From Neptunitalea chrysea (GTDB lineage Bacteria; Bacteroidota; Bacteroidia; Flavobacteriales; Flavobacteriaceae): a stretch of 64,000 bases of DNA. The stretch's first letter is position 1; every line of letters begins with the position of its first letter. Below are positions 17,649 through 27,328 of this stretch, piece by piece. The position numbers and the translations under genes are program-made. Where the stretch lies: NCBI RefSeq assembly GCF_027924145.1, contig NZ_BRVP01000013.1, positions 1 through 64,000 on the forward strand. The letters run 5' to 3'. The notes beneath the pieces are model-generated. The model saw nothing but the letters and a program-made list of their open reading frames with translations, made no database searches and had not been told where the DNA came from.

Positions 17649-18206
17649 ATGGCTACAATTTTGGAAGACGCATTATGGGTTACGCAAGTAAAAGAGGGCG
17701 ACTACAAAGCCTTTGAAATACTTTACAATAAGTATTTTGGACGGGTGTATGCCTTTTTGCAATCGCTACAACTTACCGAGCATGCCGACGATGTAATTCA
17801 GGAAACCTTTATTATTGTTTGGGAAAAAAGAGCCACCCTTCAACCCGATAAATCGTTTAACTCTTATCTGTTTACCATTGCTAAAAATCAAGCTTTAAAA
17901 GCGTTAAGAAAAGGCATAAAAGAACGTATAGATGCGGCAGAAGTAGAAGTAGCAGATACCCATGTTTCTGAAAGCAATCTGATTTCTGAAGAGATGGAAC
18001 AGGCCATTCAAAAATCGTTGGAAGAGATGCCCGAGCGTCCGCGTACGGTGTTTGAGATGAAACGCTATCAGGGCTTGAGTACCAAACAAATTGCCGAACT
18101 CCTTAACATTTCTGCCAGTACGGTAGAGAATCACATGAACATGGCGCTCTCCATTTTAAAAAAGAATATGTTGCTGGCGGTGTACATTCTTCCCTTTATT
18201 AAATAG
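17649..18206 (+). CDS. FecI-like ECF sigma factor
   Basis: The 185-residue protein has sigma region 2 (YNKYFGRVYAFLQSL...ADDVIQETFIIVWEKR) and region 4 (LEEMPERPRTVFEMKRYQGLSTKQIAELLNISASTVENHMNMAL). Established knowledge: in Bacteroidota such factors are released from a FecR-like membrane anti-sigma factor when a TonB-dependent SusC-type receptor binds its ligand. The next genes are exactly fecR, susC and susD, so I infer it activates transcription of the downstream locus. Its own promoter matches the housekeeping consensus, which keeps a basal supply. Confidence 0.92.
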   Translation: MATILEDALWVTQVKEGDYKAFEILYNKYFGRVYAFLQSLQLTEHADDVIQETFIIVWEKRATLQPDKSFNSYLFTIAKNQALKALRKGIKERIDAAEVEVADTHVSESNLISEEMEQAIQKSLEEMPERPRTVFEMKRYQGLSTKQIAELLNISASTVENHMNMALSILKKNMLLAVYILPFIK

Positions 18207-18329
18207 GTATTACAGGCTATATGTTAAGCAATTTATTTTTTCTTAACGTTTTGTTAATCTATTCTAATTAGGTGATACCCCATGTTTCTGGATATAACGG
18301 ATGTAATAACATAGTTATAGCTAGAGAAC

Positions 18330-19310
18330 GTGAAAGAGCAATTAAATACACTTTGGAATAAATACGCCAACAGAACAGCTACCCGTAAAGAGCTGGAAAC
18401 TTTTTTAGAGTTGTTAGAAAACAACCAAGCGTCTGAAGAAGTAACTCAATGGATGGAGCAAAAATGGAATACTGCTACGATGCCTGCCGAGGTTACTCAG
18501 GTACGCAACAAGGTATGGAACAATATAACCACTACAATACAAACTAAGGCAACACCTAAAAAATCGAAGGTATTCCGTTTACATACATGGTACAAAGTAG
18601 CTGCTGCAGTAGTATTACTTATTGGGGTAGGCAGCATGGCATATTTTGGCACCAATATTTACAATGCACTAAGTTATGATTCGGTTTCGGTAGCTGCTAA
18701 TGAAAATCCACAACAATTTACCTTACCCGATGGTTCAGAGGTATGGTTAAACTCGGGGACTACACTGTACTACGATAAGTCGTTTCAGGAAAACCGTTTT
18801 TCTAAACTAGACGGAGAAGCCTTTTTTAAAGTCACTAAAAATAAGGAAAGACCTTTTATTATTAAAACAGGAGATATAAGCACTCGTGTAGTAGGTACTC
18901 AGTTTAATGTAAAAGAAGACAAGAACCATATAAAGGTAACCGTTACCGAAGGTGAGGTACGCGTATACAACCAAAAAGATACTTTACAGTTAACCCCTAA
19001 CAAACAAGGTGTGTATGCCTTAAACAGTCAACAACTTACCGAGCAACCTGTAAATGCCTTTTTATATGGGTTGTGGCAGAAGGAGGAAATAGAACTAAAC
19101 AGTGTAACCATGAAAGATTTTGCCGTGGCTTTAGAAACAGTATTTCATGTAAAAACACAATTTGCAGACGAAAAAGCCAAAGAGGTTTTAATGTCGTTTA
19201 GTTTCTCTAAAACCGAATCAATAGAAAATATTATAGCGCGCATAAATATCATAAACGAAGTTCAACTAACCCAAAAGCAACACATGATTACTATAAAGAA
19301 AGTAGAATAA
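18330..19310 (+). CDS. FecR-type anti-sigma factor
   Basis: Translation probably starts at GTG 18330 (MKEQLNTLWNKYANRTATRK). The N-terminal 80 residues are the cytoplasmic sigma-binding segment. Residues 87-107 form the single membrane helix. The periplasmic FecR domain (LPDGSEVWLNSGTTLYYD..., about 125-225) follows, and a C-terminal DUF4974-like signal-receiving domain (about 250-322). It is expected to hold the FecI-like sigma inactive and relay the signal from the STN domain of the SusC receptor encoded next. The gap to fecI is 123 bp with no terminator. Confidence 0.92.
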   Translation: MKEQLNTLWNKYANRTATRKELETFLELLENNQASEEVTQWMEQKWNTATMPAEVTQVRNKVWNNITTTIQTKATPKKSKVFRLHTWYKVAAAVVLLIGVGSMAYFGTNIYNALSYDSVSVAANENPQQFTLPDGSEVWLNSGTTLYYDKSFQENRFSKLDGEAFFKVTKNKERPFIIKTGDISTRVVGTQFNVKEDKNHIKVTVTEGEVRVYNQKDTLQLTPNKQGVYALNSQQLTEQPVNAFLYGLWQKEEIELNSVTMKDFAVALETVFHVKTQFADEKAKEVLMSFSFSKTESIENIIARINIINEVQLTQKQHMITIKKVE

Positions 19311-19321
19311 TTAAAAGGAAA

Positions 19322-19343
19322 AGAGCCTGCGCCAACAGGCTCT
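19322..19343 (+). promoter_or_regulatory. hairpin between fecR and susC
   Basis: AGAGCCTG at 19322-19329 pairs perfectly with CAGGCTCT at 19336-19343 around a 6-base loop. No U-run follows, so it is more likely an RNA-stability or processing element, or a weak attenuator, than a full terminator. Confidence 0.4.
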
Positions 19344-19391
19344 CTAAAAGCGTCGAAGTGAAAACAAAAACATCAACACTTAAATTGTATT

Positions 19392-22300
19392 ATGAAATTT
19401 AAAATTCAATGGATTAGAACATTCATGCTCCTGATTTGTTGCTTGCTCTTAAAACCAGTGCACGCAAAAGGACAGGAGGAACTTGAACAAACAAAAATAA
19501 GCATAAATCTTACAGATGCTACGTTGGTTCAAATTTTTTCAAAAATAAAAGAGGCTACAAACGCTACCTTCTCTTATGGTGAGTTTGTACTTAAAAACAA
19601 AACGACCTATAATGCTGTATATAATAACAGCAGTGTACAATACATATTATCGGACCTTAGTAAAAAAGCCAAGTTCAACTTTGTAATTACCGGTAGTCAG
19701 GTAGTAATTACAGGCCGAACCACTTCGCAAACTAACTATAGAAATAAAGTTGGGCAACGTTTGGTAGTAACTGGTAATGTAACCGATGCAGACGGTGTTC
19801 CTATGCCGGGTGTTGCCGTGCAAGAAAAAAATACAACCAACGGAATAAGTACCGGATTTGATGGTGAGTACTCAATTACTGTAGCCAATGAAAACGCCGT
19901 ATTAATATTCTCGTACATGGGGTATACTACACAAGAAATAGTAGTAGGTAATCAGGTTACTGTAAATGTAGTGTTAACCGAAGAAGCAGGTGCTTTAGAA
20001 GAAGTAGTTGTGGTTGGGTACGGAACAGAGAAGAAAGCGAATCTTACCGGAGCGGTAACTTCTATAGATGGTGACGAAATTCAGCGTAACATTGGGCCAA
20101 ATACCAGTCAGTTATTACAAGGTATTTCGCCTAACTTAAATGTAACCTTAGACAATGGAGGCATTAACGAAAAGGCTAATATTGCAATTAGAGGAATGGG
20201 TTCTATTAACGGGAGTTCTCCTCTGGTATTAATAGATGGGGTTCAGGGAGATATCAATCGTATCAATCCAAGAGATATAGCTTCTGTTTCTGTATTAAAA
20301 GATGCTTCTTCGGCAGCTATTTATGGAGCAAGAGCTTCTTTTGGGGTTGTTTTAGTAACTACTAAAAAAGCAGAGGCAGGGAAATTGCAAGTAAGCTATA
20401 ATGCCAACTTTGGTTGGAGTAGTCCTACCATTAGAACCGATAATTTTATTACCGATGGATTAGAGTGGGCTAAGTTGAGTGACAAGCTTAGTTTATTAGA
20501 AAACTCGAATACATATTTGGGGTATACAGATGAGGATTATGCGTATTTAGAAGCAAGAAAAGCGGATCCTTCATTACCTAATGTATTGATTAAAACGGTA
20601 GATGGTGTAGAACGCTACATACATTACGGGAATACCGATTGGTGGAATACCTTGTTTAGTGATGCACAGGCTTCTCAAGAACACAACATTAGTTTAACCG
20701 GAGGTACCGATGTAATTAGCGTATACCTTTCGGGTAGGTTTTATACCAGAGAAGGTATTTATAAGGTAAGTGAAAACGGAATAGATACTTATACCATTAG
20801 AAACCGAATTGAAGCGCAACCATTATCTTGGTTAAAAATAAGCAATGCAACCAATGTTTACAAGAGCGATTATACTGAGCCGGCTACCAATACACGTAAT
20901 GTAAGCGGGTCTAGCAACAGTGAAAACTGGCGTAAGTATACCTACCATGCAGCTCCGTTGTTTTTACCGCATAATCCTGATGGAAGTATTATGATTAACT
21001 CGGCATATACAAGTAACCGTGATATTGCCGATGGTACTTTTGCCGATTTATTATATGGAAAGAGTAGAGATAACGAAACCGATTTTGAGGTATTCAATAC
21101 TACTTCGTTTGTACTTACCCCAATCAAAGGATTAGAAATTAAGGGAGATTATAGTTTTAGAAGAAGACAACAACAAGAGCAGGTACGTATTATTTCTACA
21201 CCTCATACCAACCAGCCTAATGGGGAAGGTGTTTCATATTATAAAGAGAGTACTCAACTTTATAAAGAGCTAGAGCGTAACTATTTGTATCAGGCGGTAA
21301 ACGCGTATGCAGATTATACTACAAAATTATTTAAAAACCATCAGTTTACTGCATTGGTTGGGTATAATCAGGAGTGGCGATGGTTTAAAAGAAATATTGC
21401 GAGTAGAAACGGAAACTTATCAGAGAGTTTAAACTCATTTAATTTGGCAACAGGCGATAACATTACCCTTACCTCAACAGAGGAAGAATGGGCATTACGT
21501 GCCGGTTTTTACCGTTTAAAGTATAGCATTGCCGATAAGTATTTGGTAGAGTTTAACGGGCGTTACGATTTGTCATCTCGTTTTCCGGAAGATAACCGAG
21601 CAGGGTTTTTTCCATCGGCTTCGGCAGCGTGGAGAGTAAGTCAGGAAAATTTCTTTACTCCTTTAAAACCCTATGTAAGCTCGTTAAAACTAAGAGCGTC
21701 TTATGGTGCTTTAGGAAACCAAAATGTGGGCGCATACGATTACTACTCAACCATGTCTGTAGAGCAGTCTAGTTATGTGGTAGAAGATGCATTATCTCAA
21801 TATTTATCTTCACCAGCTCCGGTATCGTCTAACTACAGTTGGGAAACTTCTCAAACTTTAGATTTAGGGGTAGATGTTAGTTTTCTTAACAATAGACTTA
21901 CTGTTAATTATGACTGGTTTCAGCGCGACGTGAAGGATATGCTTACTGAAGGGAAACAATTACCATCGGTATTTGGCGCAGATGAGCCTGTAGAAAATGC
22001 AGCCGATTTAAGAACGAAAGGTTTTGAACTTTCGGTAAACTGGAGAGATGAGTTTCAGTTAGGGAAAAAGAAATTCAAATACCATATTGGGGTAAATCTA
22101 GGAGATAGCAGAACGTTTATTACGAAGTTCGACAATCCTAACGGAGATATTCAGCAATACTATGTAGGGCAAGAAATAGGTGAAGTTTGGGGATATACAG
22201 TAGAAGGATTCTTCCAGTCTGATGATGAATATCTAAGTCATGCCGATCAGGTATTGGTGAATGAGCGTATTGAAAATAACTACCTGATTAACCATCCTGT

Positions 22301-22931
22301 TGCAGGAGATATTAAGTTTAAAGATGTAAATGGCGATGGGGTAATTTCTCCGGGTGATTTAACCCTTGAAAATCATGGTGATTTAAAGAAGATTGGGAAT
22401 ACTTCGCCACGATATAACTACGGTATTAATGTTGGGGGTGAATATGCCGGTTTCGACTTTAATGTATTTGCACAAGGGATTATGAACAGAGACTGGAATC
22501 CGGGTACGGATAACGGTTATTTCTGGGGACCTTTTAGCCGTCAGTACTTAAACTTTTATTCTAAAAGCATAGAAGGAATGGCTTGGACACCTGATAATCC
22601 GGATGCTTATTTTCCACGTTTAGCGGTATACGCAGAGAGAGGTGGGCCTTATGAAGGTGCACAGCTTGGTGTGAACTCCGATAAGTACTTGCAAAATGCT
22701 GCATACTTAAGAATTAAGAACATTACTGTGGGATATACCGTACCAGAGAGTATTACCTCAAAATTAAAGATTGATAATATCAGATTTTATGTAACTGGGA
22801 TGAACCTGTTTACGTTCTCTCCGATATACAAACATAATCCTGACCATACGGTGGATCCTGAGCAGTTGGGTAACGGTAACGATTATCCGTTCTCTAAAAC
22901 GTACTCCTTTGGTCTTGATATAAAATTTTAA
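19392..22931 (+). CDS. SusC/RagA-family TonB-dependent receptor with STN domain
   Basis: The 1179-residue outer-membrane protein starts with a signal peptide, then a secretin/TonB short N-terminal (STN) signalling domain (about 35-110). A carboxypeptidase D-like domain (about 125-205) follows, and then the plug (LVLIDGVQGDINRINPRDIASVSVLKDASSAAIYG). The beta-barrel ends SKTYSFGLDIKF. The STN domain is what transducing receptors use to contact FecR, fitting the upstream pair. Established knowledge: SusC forms a lidded import complex with the SusD lipoprotein encoded 12 bp downstream. From the enzymes nearby I infer import of glycerophosphodiesters or a related phospholipid fragment rather than a glycan. 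Confidence 0.93.
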   Translation: MKFKIQWIRTFMLLICCLLLKPVHAKGQEELEQTKISINLTDATLVQIFSKIKEATNATFSYGEFVLKNKTTYNAVYNNSSVQYILSDLSKKAKFNFVITGSQVVITGRTTSQTNYRNKVGQRLVVTGNVTDADGVPMPGVAVQEKNTTNGISTGFDGEYSITVANENAVLIFSYMGYTTQEIVVGNQVTVNVVLTEEAGALEEVVVVGYGTEKKANLTGAVTSIDGDEIQRNIGPNTSQLLQGISPNLNVTLDNGGINEKANIAIRGMGSINGSSPLVLIDGVQGDINRINPRDIASVSVLKDASSAAIYGARASFGVVLVTTKKAEAGKLQVSYNANFGWSSPTIRTDNFITDGLEWAKLSDKLSLLENSNTYLGYTDEDYAYLEARKADPSLPNVLIKTVDGVERYIHYGNTDWWNTLFSDAQASQEHNISLTGGTDVISVYLSGRFYTREGIYKVSENGIDTYTIRNRIEAQPLSWLKISNATNVYKSDYTEPATNTRNVSGSSNSENWRKYTYHAAPLFLPHNPDGSIMINSAYTSNRDIADGTFADLLYGKSRDNETDFEVFNTTSFVLTPIKGLEIKGDYSFRRRQQQEQVRIISTPHTNQPNGEGVSYYKESTQLYKELERNYLYQAVNAYADYTTKLFKNHQFTALVGYNQEWRWFKRNIASRNGNLSESLNSFNLATGDNITLTSTEEEWALRAGFYRLKYSIADKYLVEFNGRYDLSSRFPEDNRAGFFPSASAAWRVSQENFFTPLKPYVSSLKLRASYGALGNQNVGAYDYYSTMSVEQSSYVVEDALSQYLSSPAPVSSNYSWETSQTLDLGVDVSFLNNRLTVNYDWFQRDVKDMLTEGKQLPSVFGADEPVENAADLRTKGFELSVNWRDEFQLGKKKFKYHIGVNLGDSRTFITKFDNPNGDIQQYYVGQEIGEVWGYTVEGFFQSDDEYLSHADQVLVNERIENNYLINHPVAGDIKFKDVNGDGVISPGDLTLENHGDLKKIGNTSPRYNYGINVGGEYAGFDFNVFAQGIMNRDWNPGTDNGYFWGPFSRQYLNFYSKSIEGMAWTPDNPDAYFPRLAVYAERGGPYEGAQLGVNSDKYLQNAAYLRIKNITVGYTVPESITSKLKIDNIRFYVTGMNLFTFSPIYKHNPDHTVDPEQLGNGNDYPFSKTYSFGLDIKF

Positions 22932-22943
22932 ATCCTCCTGAAA

Positions 22944-24680
22944 ATGAAAAAAGTATTTATAAGTACCCTGATAATTTTGTTGTTAACCACGGCGTGTAAC
23001 GATGAATTTTTAGATCGTACCCCACTTTCTGAGATTGTGCCGGAGAACTCGTTTCAAACGGCTGAAGACCTGGAGTTGTATACCAATAGTTTTTACAATG
23101 TGCTTCCGGGAAGAGAGGGTATTATAGAACAAGACTTATTGTCTGATAATGTGTTGTATAATGGTGTGCCACAAGAACAAACAGGAGAGCGTTTGGTACC
23201 TAGTGAAGCAGGTAGCAGCGGATGGGATTGGGACGACCTGAGAACCATTAATATCTTTTTTAAATATTATGATCAGTGCGATGATGAAGCTGCTAAAACC
23301 GAGTATAGTGGTGTGGCCTATTTCTTCAGAGCCTATTTCTATTTTGATAAATTAAAACGTTTTGGGGGTGTGCCATGGTACGATACCGTAATTGGTAGTG
23401 GGGACGATGAGTTACTATATGCTGCAAGAGATACCCGTGAGTATGTAACGGAACGTATTATTGAAGATTTAGATAATGCGATAGCCAATTTGAGAGACGA
23501 TCAGACATCGGATAGAGTAACTAAATGGACAGCCCTTGCGCTAAAATCGAGAGTGTGTTTGTTTGAAGGTACTTTTAGAAAATACCACAACGGAACCGAT
23601 GCGGATGCCTTATTGCAATTAGCAGCAGATGCTGCTGGAACCTTAATGACCGAAGGACCGTATAGCCTGTATACCACAGGAGATGCTTCGGTAGATTACA
23701 GAGATTTATTTGCTTCTGCTGAAACGAAAGATGAAGAGGTGTTGTTGACCAGAAAGTATAGTGAAGAGGTAAACGTAATGAATAATATCAACTATTATTT
23801 GTTATCACCAACGCAGGAAGATGTAGGACTTACCAAGTCGATTGTAGATAGCTACTTAAACGAAGATGGTACCGCTTTTACAGATAATACAGACTATGCA
23901 ACTATGGAGTATTATGATGAAATGCAAAATAGAGATCCTCGTTTAAGCCAAACCATTCGTACACCGGGGTATATGCGTATAGAGGGTACTTCGGAAGAGT
24001 TAACCGATTTTTCGGTAGCCATTAGTGGGTATCAAATAGTTAAATACGTATCCGATGAGAGTCAGGATGGTGACAGTGCCGGGTATCAAGATCTTCCTAT
24101 TATTAGGTATGCAGAAGTCTTATTAAACTATGCAGAAGCAAAGGCCGAGTTAGGTTCGCTAACACAAAGCGATGTTGATGCGTCTATAAATTTAATCCGT
24201 AGTCGTGCCGGGATGCCTGGTTTAAGTATGTCAGACGCCAATGCAATACCCGATGCGGTATTAGCAGCACGTTACAGTAACGTAAGCGGAAGCAACACTG
24301 GTGTGATTTTAGAAATACGCAGAGAACGTAGAATAGAATTGGTGTTGGAAGGATTTAGATATGACGATTTAATGCGTTGGAAAAACGGAAAACTGTTAGA
24401 GGAATATTTTAAAGGAATGTATTTTCAGGGGTATGGAACCTACGATTTAAATAACGATGGGACTGCCGATGTTGAGGTGTATACCGGTACGGCTACCGGA
24501 GGTACAGACCAAACGGTAGAAATAGGGGGCGTACTTTCGTTTTCTAATAGTACCTACGGAAACTTAATTCCTTTTGAAGACCGCACCAAATCGTTTGATG
24601 AAGACAGAGATTATTTGTATCCAATACCCTCTGGAGATATTCAATTAAATCCGAATTTGGAACAAAATCCGAACTGGTAA
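22944..24680 (+). CDS. SusD/RagB-family surface lipoprotein
   Basis: The 578-residue protein has a lipoprotein signal ending LLTTAC (Cys18), followed by NDEFLDRTPLSEIVPENSFQ, the canonical SusD N-terminus. The TPR-like helices and the closing LYPIPSGDIQLNPNLEQNPNW (the SusD C-terminal motif) are intact. It forms the lid over the SusC barrel and captures substrate at the surface. The stop codon overlaps the start of the next gene by one base (TAATG), so susC, susD and the GDPD genes are clearly one operon. Confidence 0.93.
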   Translation: MKKVFISTLIILLLTTACNDEFLDRTPLSEIVPENSFQTAEDLELYTNSFYNVLPGREGIIEQDLLSDNVLYNGVPQEQTGERLVPSEAGSSGWDWDDLRTINIFFKYYDQCDDEAAKTEYSGVAYFFRAYFYFDKLKRFGGVPWYDTVIGSGDDELLYAARDTREYVTERIIEDLDNAIANLRDDQTSDRVTKWTALALKSRVCLFEGTFRKYHNGTDADALLQLAADAAGTLMTEGPYSLYTTGDASVDYRDLFASAETKDEEVLLTRKYSEEVNVMNNINYYLLSPTQEDVGLTKSIVDSYLNEDGTAFTDNTDYATMEYYDEMQNRDPRLSQTIRTPGYMRIEGTSEELTDFSVAISGYQIVKYVSDESQDGDSAGYQDLPIIRYAEVLLNYAEAKAELGSLTQSDVDASINLIRSRAGMPGLSMSDANAIPDAVLAARYSNVSGSNTGVILEIRRERRIELVLEGFRYDDLMRWKNGKLLEEYFKGMYFQGYGTYDLNNDGTADVEVYTGTATGGTDQTVEIGGVLSFSNSTYGNLIPFEDRTKSFDEDRDYLYPIPSGDIQLNPNLEQNPNW

Positions 24681-25825
24681 TGAAAACCATTGGAATAAAA
24701 TTAGGTTTACTGTTTGTGTTATGTACAGGAAGTTGGTTAACGCTGACTTCCTGTTCTAAAGATGGTGATGCTGATAGTGGATCGCAATCGGTACAACCCT
24801 CTTTTGAGGCAAGTGTAGATACCATTTTTGAAGGCGAACAAATGAGTTTTGTAAATACAATAAACAGTACCGCAGATGTAGCATATTATTGGGACTTTGG
24901 TGATGGGGCTACCTCAATAGCTGAAAACCCTAGTCATACTTTTGATGCCGTGGGAAATTATGTGGTAACCCTTACCACTACGGTACAAGGTACCGAGACT
25001 TCGGTAGCTAAAGAGGTAGGTGTGTACAGACATGAGTTGGAAAACCGACCGGGATTGGTAACGTATATGGAAAGCCTTAATGGTAACATTATGGTGTGTG
25101 CCCACCGCATGTATCACAACGTACTGCCCGAAAATTCTATGTCGGCTTTAAATGCTTCTATAGAGGCTGGTATTGGCATGGTTGAAATAGACATACGCCA
25201 AACTAAAGACGGTGAGTTGGTTTTACTACACGATAGTACCTTGGATGATACCACCACCGGAAGCGGTGACCTTACCGATTATTTGCTAGAAGAGTTAGGT
25301 CAGTTTTATTTGTACAAAGCAGATGGTAGTTTGTCTAATGAGCATATTCCAACCTTTAAAGAAATTTTGGAGGTAGCCCGTGGAAACATCTATATAGATA
25401 TTGATGTGAAAATGGAAAACTATCTTAAAATCTATCAACTGGTAAAACAGTATGGAATGTTATCGCAGTGTATGTTTACTACCGATGAGCTTTCGGTATG
25501 CCAAAGTTTACAAAACGCCGATAGCAAAACAATTTTATTTCCAATAGTAAGAGAAGAAACCGATTATGCTGCGTATACCTTGACAGGGTTAGACATACGT
25601 ATATTTCAATTGAATTCTGATATGTCGCAAAACCAAACAGTGGTAGATGATATTTTGGCAAATGGTGATTTCTTTTTTGCCAACATATACATTAACAGCA
25701 ACGTTACACCGCAAAGTAACAACTACGTGCAGGTGAATAATTTTATCAATCTGGGAGGAAGTATTATTCAAACAGATTATCCGGTAACCTTAAAATCGTA
25801 CTTACAAAATTTAAACTTGAATTAG
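24680..25825 (+). CDS. PKD-domain glycerophosphodiester phosphodiesterase lipoprotein
   Basis: The 381-residue product has a lipobox with Cys25 and a PKD Ig-like domain (about 40-115, YYWDFGDGATS). A GDPD TIM-barrel follows (about 138-380). GDPD motifs are AHR (His142, Arg143), PENS (150-153), EID (Glu169, Asp171) and LLHDST with catalytic His184. The usual HRG is HRM here. The enzyme should hydrolyse glycerophosphodiesters to glycerol-3-phosphate and an alcohol, probably at the cell surface because SusCD-locus lipoproteins with PKD spacers generally face outward. It overlaps susD by one base. Confidence 0.88.
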   Translation: MKTIGIKLGLLFVLCTGSWLTLTSCSKDGDADSGSQSVQPSFEASVDTIFEGEQMSFVNTINSTADVAYYWDFGDGATSIAENPSHTFDAVGNYVVTLTTTVQGTETSVAKEVGVYRHELENRPGLVTYMESLNGNIMVCAHRMYHNVLPENSMSALNASIEAGIGMVEIDIRQTKDGELVLLHDSTLDDTTTGSGDLTDYLLEELGQFYLYKADGSLSNEHIPTFKEILEVARGNIYIDIDVKMENYLKIYQLVKQYGMLSQCMFTTDELSVCQSLQNADSKTILFPIVREETDYAAYTLTGLDIRIFQLNSDMSQNQTVVDDILANGDFFFANIYINSNVTPQSNNYVQVNNFINLGGSIIQTDYPVTLKSYLQNLNLN

Positions 25826-27307
25826 ATGAAATCTTTTTATAGAACTTTTTATATACTGGCTTCGTTCATGGTACTGTCGTGCGGTGACGATGATGAAAGC
25901 CTTAATACAAAACCGGTAGCAGCCTTTTCGTATAACATTGGAGGGGTAGCCGAAACCGGAGAGACCATAACCTTTACCGACTTGTCTTATGACTTAGATG
26001 GTGAAGTAGTAGAATGGGCATGGGATTTTGGGAATGGAGATACCTCTGTAGAGGCCAGTACTACCTATGCGTATAATACTGAAGGTGATTATACCATAAC
26101 CTTAACGGTAACCGATAACAATGGAGAACAAAATGCTACGGTATTCTCAAAAGACGTATCGGTATTAGTGCCGTCCAATGCAACTACAGAACCAACAGTG
26201 GTTTGGACGTATGAGGCACCTTATTATTCTACCAATTCCTCGGTAGCGGTTTCAGACGCTGGGATTGTTTATTTTGGTACCGATGGAAAGTCGAGCGACT
26301 TAACTCGTGGTAATTATAATATGTTTGCCGTGCAAAACGGAAACTTCTTATTTGGGACCTTAACCGATGAGGTAGTACGTGCTTCGGCAGCTATTGCAGC
26401 AGATGGTACAGCGTATATTGGTGATTACAACGGTGAGTTTGTAGCCTTTAATACCGATGGTTCTCAAAAGTGGCATGTAGATTTAGGGGATCGTATTAAG
26501 TATTCATCGCCAGCAATTGCTCCTGACGGAACAATATATATTGGTATGGAAGATGATGATGCTTTATTAGCTATAAACCCAGATACAGGAAGTATTAATT
26601 GGTCGTTTGCGGTAGGTGACGATATTAGAGCTACTCCGGTAGTAGCTGCAGACGGAACTATTTTTGTAGCTTCTTCAGACGGGTATTTCTATGCGGTGAA
26701 TCCTGATGGTACGCAAAAATGGAGTGTAGCCTATGGTAATTATACCGCCGGAGCACCAGCCATTAGTGAATCTATGGGAGCGGTTTGTTTAACTGGTAAA
26801 ACTTCTGATAATACAGGTCACTTAATGGCATTTGATATGGCAACGGGTACAGTGTACTGGGATAACGGTAGCAGACCCGATGCTAAAATGGAGCAGGGAG
26901 GTCCTACACTTTCGGCAGATGGTTCAACCATTTATGCTGGTGGAGAAGATAATCAATTGGTGGCTTACAATGTAGACGGTACAGTAAAATGGACATTTGA
27001 AGCTACAGGTAGAGTGTTGTCGGCTCCGGCTATAGATAACTTAGGACAAATTTATTTTGGTGATGATAGTGGTTATTTTTATGTGTTAGATGAAGAGGGT
27101 GAAGTAGCTTGGAAAACAACCAAACTAAATGAAGATATCCGTTCTTCTCCAGTAATTGATGCCAATGGTATTATTTACATTCTTACACGTAACAATACCG
27201 ATAAAAAAGGTACCGTATACGCGTTAAGTACAAATGCATCTGGTGCAGCCGATGGTGAGTGGCCTATGTTGTCGCAAAATACGCGTCACACAGGAAGTAG
27301 CAATTAA
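25826..27307 (+). CDS. PKD plus PQQ-like beta-propeller lipoprotein
   Basis: It starts immediately after the preceding stop codon. The 493-residue protein has a lipobox (LSCG, Cys19) and a PKD domain (about 30-112, WAWDFGNGDTS). A seven- or eight-bladed PQQ-like propeller follows, seen as repeats of the type AADGTIFVASSDGYFYAVNPDGTQKW. No catalytic residues are evident; such propellers usually bind ligands or partners. Its position between two GDPDs suggests a surface binding subunit of the same uptake complex, perhaps recognising head groups or assembling the enzymes. That role is inference. Confidence 0.82.
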   Translation: MKSFYRTFYILASFMVLSCGDDDESLNTKPVAAFSYNIGGVAETGETITFTDLSYDLDGEVVEWAWDFGNGDTSVEASTTYAYNTEGDYTITLTVTDNNGEQNATVFSKDVSVLVPSNATTEPTVVWTYEAPYYSTNSSVAVSDAGIVYFGTDGKSSDLTRGNYNMFAVQNGNFLFGTLTDEVVRASAAIAADGTAYIGDYNGEFVAFNTDGSQKWHVDLGDRIKYSSPAIAPDGTIYIGMEDDDALLAINPDTGSINWSFAVGDDIRATPVVAADGTIFVASSDGYFYAVNPDGTQKWSVAYGNYTAGAPAISESMGAVCLTGKTSDNTGHLMAFDMATGTVYWDNGSRPDAKMEQGGPTLSADGSTIYAGGEDNQLVAYNVDGTVKWTFEATGRVLSAPAIDNLGQIYFGDDSGYFYVLDEEGEVAWKTTKLNEDIRSSPVIDANGIIYILTRNNTDKKGTVYALSTNASGAADGEWPMLSQNTRHTGSSN

Positions 27308-27328
27308 TCAACTTAAAAGTAAAATACA

